From: Pseudomonadota bacterium
Lineage (GTDB): Bacteria > Pseudomonadota > Alphaproteobacteria > Rhizobiales > Xanthobacteraceae
Assembly (NCBI GenBank): GCA_963205465.1
Contig: CAUJKG010000198.1
Location: 1-5,572, forward strand
DNA: 5,572 nucleotides
Direction of reading: 5' to 3'
In this document: in pieces, positions 1 through 5,572 of the stretch
Position numbering within the stretch: position 1 is the stretch's first letter
Layout: each line of letters opens with the position of its first letter
Position numbers and translations under genes: made by a program
Notes under the pieces: model-generated
Told to the model about the DNA's origin: nothing
The model's input: the letters and a program-made list of their open reading frames with translations, nothing else
Databases searched by the model: none

Positions 1-105
1 GGCCATGTGCTGATCGAAGGCCGCCGCCGCAAGGCGAAATACGGCGTCGTCACCATGTGCGTCGGCGGCGGCATGGGCGCGGCCGGCCTGTTCGAAATCC
101 AGTAA
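1..105 (+). CDS. Thiolase (acetyl-CoA acyltransferase), C-terminal fragment, 5' end outside window
   Basis: The frame is open from base 1 and ends at TAA 103-105, giving the last 34 residues of a protein. The fragment contains TMCVGGGMGAAGLFE, the C-terminal thiolase active-site signature. The Cys in this motif (residue 20 of the fragment) is the acid/base cysteine that activates CoA in the last step of beta-oxidation: 3-ketoacyl-CoA + CoA gives acetyl-CoA + a shortened acyl-CoA. The stop lies 15 bases before the next gene, so the two are almost certainly co-transcribed. Its position directly before pimC and pimD matches pimB of the R. palustris pim operon, but 34 residues cannot tell pimB from another thiolase, so no symbol is given. 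Family assignment is firm; substrate is inferred only from context. Confidence 0.93.
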   Translation, partial: GHVLIEGRRRKAKYGVVTMCVGGGMGAAGLFEIQ

Positions 106-120
106 GGCGGGAGGTTCGCA

Positions 121-1320
121 ATGGATCTGAATTTCACCAAAGAAGAAATCGCCTTCCGCGACGAGGTGCGCGACTTCTTCGCGAAGAACGTTCCGGCCGA
201 AACGCGCCGGAAGCTGATCGAGGGCCGCAAGCTCGAGAAAGCCGACATCGTCGACTGGCAGCGCATCCTCAACAAGAAAGGCTGGGCGGTCTACCAGTGG
301 CCGAAGGAATATGGCGGCACCGGTTGGAGCGCCACGCAGAAATACATCTTCCTGGAAGAATTGCAGCGCGCGCCCGCGCCCGATCCGCTTCCCTTCGGTG
401 TCAGCATGGTCGGCCCGGTGATCTATGCGTTCGGCAACGAGCAGCAGAAGAAACACTTCCTGCCGCGCATCGCCAATCTCGACGACTGGTGGTGCCAGGG
501 CTTCTCGGAGCCGGGTGCGGGCTCTGACCTCGCCGGCCTTTCCACCAAAGCCGTGCGCGAAGGCGATCACTGGATCATCAACGGCCAGAAGACCTGGACT
601 ACGCTCGCGCAATATGCCGACTGGATCTTCGTGCTCGCGCGCACCGACACCAAGGCGAAGAAGCAGGAAGGCATTTCCTTCATTCTTTGCGACATGAAGA
701 CGCCGGGCATCACCGTACGGCCGATCCAGTTGATCGACGGCGGCAAGGAAGTGAACGAAGTCTTCTTCGATAACGTGAAGGTGCCTTACGAAAATCTCGT
801 CGGCCAGGAGAACCGCGGCTGGGACTACGCGAAGTTCCTGCTCGGCAACGAGCGCACCGGAATCGCCCGCGTCGGCATCTCCAAGGAGCGCATCCGCCGC
901 CTGAAAGAACTTGCCAAGGTCGAGGTTTCCGGCGGCAAACCGATGATCGAGGACCCGCGCTTCCGCGCCAAGATTTCGCAGGTCGAGATCGAACTGAAAG
1001 CGCTGGAAATGACCCAGATGCGCGTCGTCGCCGCCGAAGGCACGCGGCGCGACAACAAGCCGGACCCGGCCTCCTCGATCCTCAAGATCAAGGGCTCGGA
1101 GATTCAGCAGAACATCACCGACCTGCTGATGGAAGTGGTTGGCCCCTTCGCGCTGCCCTTTGCGGACGAAGACGCGGCCGGTTCGAACGCGATTCCGGAC
1201 GGGCCCGATTATGCCGCACCGCTTGCGCCCGCTTATTTCAATTACCGCAAGGTATCGATCTATGGCGGCTCGAACGAAATTCAGAAGAACATCATCGCGA
1301 AAGCGATCCTCGGCCTGTGA
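121..1320 (+). CDS. pimC: Acyl-CoA dehydrogenase, pimeloyl-CoA dehydrogenase large subunit (PimC-like)
   Basis: A complete 399-residue cytosolic flavoenzyme subunit, predicted to form the 2,3-double bond of pimeloyl-CoA or a similar acyl-CoA. The ATG follows a good Shine-Dalgarno (GGGAGG, 109-114, spacing 6). The flavin/substrate side is intact: FSEPGAGSD at residues 128-136 and GQKTWTT at 155-161, whose Trp packs on the flavin in this family. The usual base in the IYEGT motif is replaced (IYGGSNEIQ, Gly at 382). A Glu sits at 244 in NERTG, at the alternative helix-G position used by isovaleryl- and long-chain acyl-CoA dehydrogenases. The R-x-x-FG and Q-x-HGG motifs that normally anchor the neighbouring subunit's FAD are missing. 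Residues 262-285 and a loop at about 346-376 occupy these places, as in the FadE6/17/26 subgroup. It probably pairs with the next gene product. The symbol comes from recalled similarity and gene order; the substrate is inferred. Confidence 0.85.
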   Translation: MDLNFTKEEIAFRDEVRDFFAKNVPAETRRKLIEGRKLEKADIVDWQRILNKKGWAVYQWPKEYGGTGWSATQKYIFLEELQRAPAPDPLPFGVSMVGPVIYAFGNEQQKKHFLPRIANLDDWWCQGFSEPGAGSDLAGLSTKAVREGDHWIINGQKTWTTLAQYADWIFVLARTDTKAKKQEGISFILCDMKTPGITVRPIQLIDGGKEVNEVFFDNVKVPYENLVGQENRGWDYAKFLLGNERTGIARVGISKERIRRLKELAKVEVSGGKPMIEDPRFRAKISQVEIELKALEMTQMRVVAAEGTRRDNKPDPASSILKIKGSEIQQNITDLLMEVVGPFALPFADEDAAGSNAIPDGPDYAAPLAPAYFNYRKVSIYGGSNEIQKNIIAKAILGL

Positions 1321-1355
1321 CGGCCGGGACTCTAGATAAGAGAAAGACTAGGCAA

Positions 1356-2507
1356 ATGGATTTCGAATTTTCCGAAGAGCAGCAACTCCTGAAAGACAGC
1401 ATCGAGGGCCTGCTCGGCGACAAATACGATTTTGAGACGCGCAAGAAGATTCTTGCCAGCAGCGACGGCTGGAGCCGCGAGATCTGGAAACAATATGCCG
1501 AACTCGGTGTGCTCGGCCTGCCCTTCTCCGAAGCGCATGGCGGCATCGAGGGCGGTCCGGTCGAAACCATGATCGTCATGGCGGCGATGGGTAACGCGCT
1601 CGCGCTCGAGCCCTATCTGCCGACGGTCGTGCTTGCCGGAGGCAGCATCCGCCGCTTCGGCAGCGATGCGCAGAAGGACAAATATCTTCCCGAAATCGCG
1701 GCCGGCAATCTCACCGGCGCGTTTGCGCATACCGAGCGCCAGTCGCGCTACGACCTCTTCGACGTCAAGACCACGGCGAAGGCGGCGGGCGGCGGCTTCA
1801 TACTCGATGGCCAGAAAAACGTGGTCCTAAACGGCGATCAGGCAGACTTCATCGTCGTGACCGCGCGCGTCTCGGGTAATCAGCGCGACAAAGACGGCCT
1901 CGGCCTTTTCATTGTCGATGCCAAGGCGGAGGGCGTCTCACGCCGCGGCTATCGCACGCAGGACGGTCTTTCGGCGGCAGAAATCCAGTTCTCCGGGGTA
2001 AAGGTTGCGGCAGATCAAGTGATCGGCAAGCTTGGTGCTGCATATCCTCTGATCGAGCAGGTCGTCGATGACGGCATCGCGGCACTCTGCGGCGAAGCGG
2101 TGGGCGTGCTTTCGGCGCTGACCGAAGCAACCACCGACTACCTGCGCACGAGGAAGCAGTTCGGCGTGAACATCGGTTCGTTTCAGGTGCTGCAACATCG
2201 CAACGTGGAAATGCTGATCGCAGCCGAACAGGCGAAGAGCATGACGTTCCTTGCGACCATGATGGTCAACGAGCCCGACGCCGCGACGCGACGGAAGACC
2301 ATGTCCGCAGCGAAGACCCAGATCGGCCGCTCGGCGCAGTTCGTCGGCGAGCAGGCGATCCAGCTCCATGGCGGCATCGGCATGACGATGGAGCTGAAGG
2401 TAGGCCACTGGTTCAAACGCGCCACCGCGATCGACATCCAGTTCGGCGATGCCGACTATCACCTCGAACAATTCGGCAATATGGGCGGCTTCGAAAGCGC
2501 CGCGTAA
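1356..2507 (+). CDS. pimD: Acyl-CoA dehydrogenase-like protein, pimeloyl-CoA dehydrogenase small subunit (PimD-like)
   Basis: A 383-residue acyl-CoA dehydrogenase-fold protein, likely the partner of PimC. The ATG at 1356 gives MDFEFSEEQQLL, the usual start of this family. A GTG at 1317 overlapping the pimC stop is in frame, but adds 13 residues (TAGTLDKRKTRQ after the Met) that fit no family N-terminus. The Shine-Dalgarno is weak (AAGAG 1338-1342, or AGG 1350-1352), so translation may be coupled to pimC. The parts that normally hold FAD at the dimer interface are kept: RKQFG at 266-270, FQVLQ at 276-280 and QLHGGIG at 336-342. The catalytic parts are degenerate: HTERQSRYD replaces TEPxAGSD near 125-133, GQKNVVLNG replaces GxKxWxT near 152-160, and neither base position has Glu (about Gly240 on helix G, Phe363 in the IYEGT place). 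It is probably structural and cofactor-holding, not catalytic alone. Confidence 0.85.
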   Translation: MDFEFSEEQQLLKDSIEGLLGDKYDFETRKKILASSDGWSREIWKQYAELGVLGLPFSEAHGGIEGGPVETMIVMAAMGNALALEPYLPTVVLAGGSIRRFGSDAQKDKYLPEIAAGNLTGAFAHTERQSRYDLFDVKTTAKAAGGGFILDGQKNVVLNGDQADFIVVTARVSGNQRDKDGLGLFIVDAKAEGVSRRGYRTQDGLSAAEIQFSGVKVAADQVIGKLGAAYPLIEQVVDDGIAALCGEAVGVLSALTEATTDYLRTRKQFGVNIGSFQVLQHRNVEMLIAAEQAKSMTFLATMMVNEPDAATRRKTMSAAKTQIGRSAQFVGEQAIQLHGGIGMTMELKVGHWFKRATAIDIQFGDADYHLEQFGNMGGFESAA

Positions 2508-2519
2508 GGGAGAGAAAGA

Positions 2520-3746
2520 ATGTTCATTCCGCTGTCGCCGCGCGCGGCCGAACTCAAGAAAAAAGTTACCGCCTTCATGGACGAGCACGTCTATGCGGCG
2601 GAGCCGGTCTATGCACGGCAGCTCAACGAGCAGGGCGACCGCTGGAAGAGCCCGCCGGTCATGGAAGAACTCAAGACCAAAGCGCGCGCGCAAGGGCTCT
2701 GGAATCTGTTTCTGCCGAAAGCCCATCATGAAGACGGGCTCACCAACTACGAATACGGCCAGATTTGCGAAATCATGGGCCGTTCGCCGATCGGGCCGGA
2801 GAGCTTCAACTGCTCCGCACCCGACACCGGCAACATGGAAGTGATCCTAAAATACGGCACCAAGGAGCATCAGAAAGAGTGGCTCGAGCCTTTGATGGAC
2901 GGCAAGATCCGCTCCTGCTTCGCGATGACGGAACCCGCGGTCGCTTCCTCCGATGCCTTGAACATCCAGGCCGAGATCAAGCGCGACGGCGACAGCTATG
3001 TCATCAACGGCCGCAAATGGTGGACCTCGGGCGCCAACGATCCGCGCTGCAAGATTTCGATCTTCATGGGACAGACCGACCCGAAGGCCGAGCCGCACAA
3101 GCGCCAGTCGATGATCCTGGTGCCGATGGATACGCCCGGCGTGAAGGTGCTGCGTCACCTTGACGTCTTCGGCTATGACGACGCCCCGCATGGTCACGCG
3201 GAAGTGTTGTTCGAGAATGTGCGCGTACCGGCATCGAACATCCTGCTCGGCGAAGGCCGCGGCTTCGAGATCGCGCAAGGGCGGCTTGGACCCGGCCGCA
3301 TCCATCACTGCATGCGCGCGATCGGTGCTGCCGAGCGTGCACTGGAGCTGATGTGCCAGCGCTCGGTTTCGCGCACGGCCTTCGGCAAGAAGCTCGCCGA
3401 GCACAGCGTGAACAAGCACTGGATTGCGGAATCGCGCATGGAGATCGATCAGGCGCGGCTCTTGACGCTCTATGCCGCGCACAAGATGGACGAACTCGGC
3501 AACAAGGAAGCGCGCGCCGAAATCGCAATGATCAAGGTGGTTGCGCCGAACATGACGCAGAAGGTGATCGATCGCGCGATCCAGATGCACGGCGGCGCCG
3601 GTGTCTCGCCGGACTTCCCGCTCGCCAAAGCCTGGGCCGGCAACCGCACGCTGCGGCTTGCCGACGGCCCGGACGAAGTGCACCGCGAAACCATCGCCAA
3701 GATGGAGCTGAGGAAATACACGACGTCGGGCGGCAACGCGCGCTGA
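2520..3746 (+). CDS. Acyl-CoA dehydrogenase, FadE2/ACAD10-ACAD11 type
   Basis: A complete 408-residue flavoprotein. The start ATG is 12 bases after the pimD stop, with a good Shine-Dalgarno (GGAG 2509-2512, spacing 7). All motifs of a self-sufficient enzyme are visible: FAMTEPAVASSD (134-145), GRKWWTSGA (164-172), the FAD-anchoring RTAFG (285-289) and QMHGGAG (355-361). LADGPDEVH (380-388) stands where most family members have IYEGT, so Asp382 occupies the place of the catalytic Glu. The WWTSGA and ADGPDEVH signatures are typical of the FadE2/ACAD10-11 branch. Members act on varied chains, including branched and, for human ACAD10/11, 4-hydroxyacyl-CoAs; the substrate here cannot be read from sequence. 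It is the last gene before the terminator at 3774. It may supply a second chain length or a branched substrate to the same pathway. Family is firm; role is inference. Confidence 0.92.
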   Translation: MFIPLSPRAAELKKKVTAFMDEHVYAAEPVYARQLNEQGDRWKSPPVMEELKTKARAQGLWNLFLPKAHHEDGLTNYEYGQICEIMGRSPIGPESFNCSAPDTGNMEVILKYGTKEHQKEWLEPLMDGKIRSCFAMTEPAVASSDALNIQAEIKRDGDSYVINGRKWWTSGANDPRCKISIFMGQTDPKAEPHKRQSMILVPMDTPGVKVLRHLDVFGYDDAPHGHAEVLFENVRVPASNILLGEGRGFEIAQGRLGPGRIHHCMRAIGAAERALELMCQRSVSRTAFGKKLAEHSVNKHWIAESRMEIDQARLLTLYAAHKMDELGNKEARAEIAMIKVVAPNMTQKVIDRAIQMHGGAGVSPDFPLAKAWAGNRTLRLADGPDEVHRETIAKMELRKYTTSGGNAR

Positions 3747-3773
3747 GTGCCACCAATAAAGAGAAATGAAGTG

Positions 3774-3799
3774 AAAGCCCGGCACGAGCCGGGCTTTTT
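3774..3799 (+). terminator. Rho-independent terminator of the acyl-CoA dehydrogenase operon
   Basis: A perfect 10-base-pair stem (AAAGCCCGGC 3774-3783 with GCCGGGCTTT 3788-3797) encloses an ACGA loop and runs into five T residues (3795-3799). It lies 27 bases after the stop of the third acyl-CoA dehydrogenase gene. Its A-rich left arm makes a partly bidirectional terminator possible, but minus-strand transcripts would meet the 3937-3964 hairpin first. Confidence 0.92.
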
Positions 3800-3871
3800 A
3801 TTTCGAGCGCTGACCTTGATCCGGCGGATTTGATCCCGACAACGCGTCATTGTTGTTCCTTGTCGCTCTGG

Positions 3872-3907
3872 ATTCCGGGTTCGATGCGTTCCGCATCGCC
3901 CCGGAAT
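3872..3907. repeat. REP-like intergenic palindrome, first unit
   Basis: An outer stem of 8 base pairs (ATTCCGGG 3872-3879 with CCCGGAAT 3900-3907) encloses an inner stem of 7 (CGATGCG 3882-3888 with CGCATCG 3892-3898) and a TTC loop. There is a small asymmetric internal bulge (TT on the left, C on the right). Palindromes with the arm ATTCCGGG...CCCGGAATGAC are, from memory, dispersed between genes in Bradyrhizobium-like genomes. No T-run follows on either strand, so it is not a standard terminator. Only one copy is in the window, so its repeat status rests on recall. Confidence 0.6.
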
Positions 3908-3936
3908 GACGAGGTAAAGCAGCGTAGCAAACTCAT

Positions 3937-3964
3937 CGTCGTCCCCGCGAAAGCGGGGATGACG
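3937..3964. repeat. REP-like intergenic palindrome, second unit (GAAA-loop hairpin)
   Basis: A 12-pair stem (3937-3948 with 3953-3964, one G-T mismatch that is a G-U pair in RNA) is capped by GAAA, a GNRA-type tetraloop. The arm CCCCGC-GAAA-GCGGGGATGACG is a dispersed intergenic palindrome well known from many alphaproteobacterial genomes. It starts 25 bases past the stop of the minus-strand dehydrogenase gene, so it may end that transcript or protect its 3' end, although no T-run follows in that direction. Seen: the hairpin. Recalled: the family. Inferred: any role. Confidence 0.65.
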
Positions 3965-3988
3965 GGAACGGAAAATTACACTGTTGTT

Positions 3989-4756
3989 CTACGGCGCGAT
4001 CGTGACCCCGCCATCGACCACGATCACCTCGCCCGTGATGTAGCTCGCAGCCGGCGACGCAAGGAACGCCGCGACGCCGCCGATCTCGTGCGGCTCGCCG
4101 ATCCGGCGCAGCGGCGTTTTCGTTTCGCGGTCCTTGCGAAGCTGCTCGTTCTCCCACAGCGCTTTGGCAAAATCCGTCTTGATCAGCCCCGGAGCGATGC
4201 AATTCACGCGGATGTTCTTGTGCCCCCACTCCTGCGCGTAATTGCGCGCGAGCGCGAAGTCCGCGGCTTTGGAAATTCCGTATGTGCCGATCATCGGAGA
4301 CGCGCGCAAGCCCCCGATCGAGGACACGATCACAATCGAACCGCCGCCCTGTTGCGCCATGCCGGGAATGACGAGATTGCAAAGCCAGACATTGCTCTTC
4401 ACGTTCGAGCCCATGATCTTGTCGAAGGCGTCGTCGGTAATTTCGCTCATCGGCCCGAAAGCCGGATTCACCGCGGCATTGCAGACAAGAATGTCGATGC
4501 GGCCATAAGTGTCGATTGTGCCTTTGACGAGCGCTTCGACCTCGTTCTTGCGGGAGATGTTGCAGGGAATGACCGTGGCCTCGCCGCCATCCGCACGAAT
4601 GGCTTTCGCCACCTCTTCGCAGGCATCGGCCTTGCGGCTCGATACCACGACCCTGGCCCCGAGCCCGGCCATGGTTTCGGCAATCGAGCGGCCGATGCCG
4701 CGGCTGGATCCGGTGATCAGCGCGACCTTGCCGGCAAGGTCGAATGGCGATTTCAT
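3989..4756 (-). CDS. Short-chain dehydrogenase/reductase (SDR), DHRS4-like, NADP(H)-type
   Basis: A complete 255-residue classical SDR with a Rossmann fold, probably a soluble homotetramer. In order: TGSSRGIG (15-22, dinucleotide binding), SSRK (39-42), CNAA (92-95, the NNAG-equivalent), Asn118, Ser146, and Tyr159-x3-Lys163, so the Asn-Ser-Tyr-Lys tetrad is complete. Arg41 after strand beta-2, with no acidic residue there, points to NADP(H). It most resembles DHRS4-type carbonyl/keto reductases and the bacterial SDRs usually labelled 3-oxoacyl-ACP reductase; a FabG role is not supported. The start has a GGGAG Shine-Dalgarno on the minus strand (4769-4765, spacing 8). It converges on the acyl-CoA dehydrogenase operon and diverges from the transporter, so it is its own transcription unit in this window. 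A role in reducing keto or oxidising hydroxy intermediates of the neighbouring pathway is possible but only suggested by proximity. Confidence 0.92.
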   Translation of the reverse strand: MKSPFDLAGKVALITGSSRGIGRSIAETMAGLGARVVVSSRKADACEEVAKAIRADGGEATVIPCNISRKNEVEALVKGTIDTYGRIDILVCNAAVNPAFGPMSEITDDAFDKIMGSNVKSNVWLCNLVIPGMAQQGGGSIVIVSSIGGLRASPMIGTYGISKAADFALARNYAQEWGHKNIRVNCIAPGLIKTDFAKALWENEQLRKDRETKTPLRRIGEPHEIGGVAAFLASPAASYITGEVIVVDGGVTIAP

Positions 4757-4895
4757 CTGGCGTTCTCCCGTTTCGGCAAATTCAACGCGTTCTGCGCTGC
4801 TTGTCCACTTCTACCGACGATGTGCCGCGCGGCGAACGGTTGCTGGCCTGCAGGCCGGCCGTTAGGGTTGCGCAAAGGGATCCTGGGAGGGGTGC
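4757..4895. promoter_or_regulatory. Divergent intergenic region with a 12-base perfect palindrome
   Basis: These 139 bases must hold the promoters for both the minus-strand dehydrogenase and the plus-strand transporter. I could not pick out convincing -35/-10 boxes on either strand. The clear structure is GGCCTGCAGGCC (4845-4856), a perfect palindrome followed at once by an overlapping GGCCGGCC (4853-4860). AACGG (4835-4839) and CCGTT (4859-4863) form outer inverted arms. The palindrome lies about 40 bases before the transporter start and 90 before the dehydrogenase start. It could be an operator for a dimeric regulator, or chance in GC-rich DNA. Confidence 0.4.
4885..4892 (+). promoter_or_regulatory. 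Ribosome binding site that decides the GTG start of the transporter
   Basis: GGGAGGGG contains a strong anti-16S core (GGAGG, 4886-4890) ending five bases before GTG 4896. No in-frame ATG lies near it: the first is at 4953, inside the hydrophobic N-terminal segment. A second GTG at 4908 is spaced too far for this site. It therefore supports GTG 4896 as the start. Confidence 0.75.
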
Positions 4896-5572
4896 GTGCG
4901 TATATCGGTGAAAGCGTTATCTGCAGCCACGCTGGTTTCTCCCATTGCGCTGATGTTGCCTTCGCCTGCGGCCGCGGCCGAGATCAACGGCGCAACCTTG
5001 AGCCTCGCCTGGGCGCTGCCCTTTGCCGGCATCCTGTTGTCGATCGCACTCTTTCCGCTGCTGGCGCCGCATTTCTGGGAGCATCACTTCGGGAAAATAT
5101 CGGCGCTCTGGGCAGCACTGGTGCTGATCCCGCTCGCGCTGGTCTATGGACCCACGCCCGCGGTCCACGCGCTCTCGCACACCGCGTTCCTCGAATACAT
5201 TCCCTTCATTCTGCTGCTGCTGGCCTTGTTCACCGTCGCGGGCGGGATCGTCGTTTCCGGAAACCTGCACGGCTCGCCGCTGACGAATACGACGCTGCTC
5301 GCGATCGGCACGGTGCTCGCCAGCATCATCGGGACCACCGGCGCTTCCATGGTGCTGATCCGTCCGCTAATGCGCGCGAACGACGACCGCAAGCACAACG
5401 TGCATGTCTTCGTGTTCTTCATCTTTCTGGTCTCGAACATCGGCGGCTCGCTGAGCCCGCTCGGCGACCCGCCGCTCTTCCTTGGCTTTCTGCGCGGGGT
5501 CGATTTCTTCTGGACCACGACGCACCTTCTGCCCGAAACAGCGTTCTGCGCGATCGCGCTTTTGATCGGCTT
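4896..5572 (+). CDS. Ion transporter (NhaD/CitMHS-like, putative Na+/H+ antiporter), N-terminal part, 3' end outside window
   Basis: The frame is open from GTG 4896 to the window edge (225 residues); the upstream in-frame stop is TAG 4863-4865. Residues about 1-28 are a basic end plus hydrophobic stretch ending PAAAA-E, which looks like a cleavable signal or first membrane segment. Further hydrophobic spans lie near 36-57, 68-84, 99-121, 133-155, 168-180 and from 212. GTTGASMVLIRPLMRAN (146-162) and NIGGSLSPLGDPPLFLGF (181-198) are signatures of the putative citrate/sodium:proton transporter family (ion transporter superfamily). The second corresponds to the NxGGxxSPxGD re-entrant region that lines the transport path in NhaD-type proteins. 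It should sit in the inner membrane and exchange Na+ (or carry a carboxylate) against protons. Antiport is the usual label, but the substrate is not settled by sequence. About half of the usual length (roughly 440-480) is missing beyond the edge, not truncated. Confidence 0.88.
   Translation, partial: MRISVKALSAATLVSPIALMLPSPAAAAEINGATLSLAWALPFAGILLSIALFPLLAPHFWEHHFGKISALWAALVLIPLALVYGPTPAVHALSHTAFLEYIPFILLLLALFTVAGGIVVSGNLHGSPLTNTTLLAIGTVLASIIGTTGASMVLIRPLMRANDDRKHNVHVFVFFIFLVSNIGGSLSPLGDPPLFLGFLRGVDFFWTTTHLLPETAFCAIALLIG

Noticed and set aside
57..527. Long plus-strand reading frame over the thiolase end and the start of pimC
   Set aside because: Its product is rich in Arg and low in hydrophobic order, it overlaps a clear acyl-CoA dehydrogenase gene in another frame, and it shows no known motif. 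It is a GC-rich shadow frame.
1317..1355. GTG 1317 as the true start of pimD
   Set aside because: It adds 13 residues unlike family N-termini and overlaps the pimC stop; ATG 1356 gives the expected MDFEFSEEQ start.
1938..2729. 263-codon minus-strand open frame opposite pimD and the third dehydrogenase
   Set aside because: It is antisense to two well-supported genes, its product has no recognisable domain, and long antisense frames are usual in GC-rich coding DNA.
121..3746. Three acyl-CoA dehydrogenase genes as recent tandem duplicates
   Set aside because: The three proteins differ widely in sequence and motif set and belong to separate branches of the family, so recent duplication is not supported.
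2847..3785. 312-codon minus-strand open frame opposite the FadE2-type gene
   Set aside because: It begins at the terminator, runs antisense to an intact enzyme, and its His/Arg-rich product has no family motif.
3865..3964. Possible CRISPR array or small structured RNA
   Set aside because: Only two unlike hairpins are present, with no regularly spaced identical repeats and no visible promoter; dispersed intergenic palindromes explain them better.
4917..5270. Minus-strand frames opposite the transporter
   Set aside because: The Gln/Arg-rich product mirrors hydrophobic codons of the plus-strand transporter, which has family signatures; no independent evidence supports the antisense frame.

Overview
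The window (GC-rich, by eye around 60%) looks like chromosomal DNA of an alphaproteobacterium, most likely Hyphomicrobiales of the Bradyrhizobium / Rhodopseudomonas / Afipia / Xanthobacteraceae kind. The reasons are the close resemblance of two genes to the PimC/PimD pimeloyl-CoA dehydrogenase pair of that group, the codon choice, and intergenic palindromes of a type common in those genomes. This is inferred from memory of these families; no search was run.

Region 1 (1-3799) is the distal part of a plus-strand beta-oxidation operon. It holds the last 34 residues of a thiolase, then pimC, pimD and a third acyl-CoA dehydrogenase of the FadE2/ACAD10-11 type. The gaps are 15, 35 and 12 bases, and a strong intrinsic terminator closes the operon. 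The order thiolase-pimC-pimD matches the B-C-D order of the R. palustris pim operon, which degrades odd- and medium-chain dicarboxylic acids and contributes to anaerobic benzoate degradation. PimC and PimD would oxidise an acyl-CoA (pimeloyl-CoA or a related substrate) to the 2,3-enoyl-CoA, and the thiolase would cleave the 3-ketoacyl-CoA at the end of the cycle.

Region 2 (3800-3988) is non-coding. It carries two imperfect palindromes of the kind dispersed in Bradyrhizobium-like genomes and separates convergent genes. Region 3 (3989-4756, minus strand) is a complete NADP-type short-chain dehydrogenase/reductase resembling DHRS4. Region 4 (4757-4895) is a divergent intergenic stretch with a 12-base perfect palindrome. 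Region 5 (4896 to the window end) is the first 225 residues of a multi-membrane-span ion transporter of the NhaD/CitMHS (ion transporter superfamily) type.

I do not see an undescribed system here. The most informative observation is mechanistic. PimC and PimD appear to have complementary losses: PimC keeps the catalytic side but lacks the usual FAD-anchoring motifs, while PimD keeps those motifs but has no catalytic base. They should therefore work only as a heteromer. This parallels the alpha2-beta2 acyl-CoA dehydrogenases of Mycobacterium tuberculosis.
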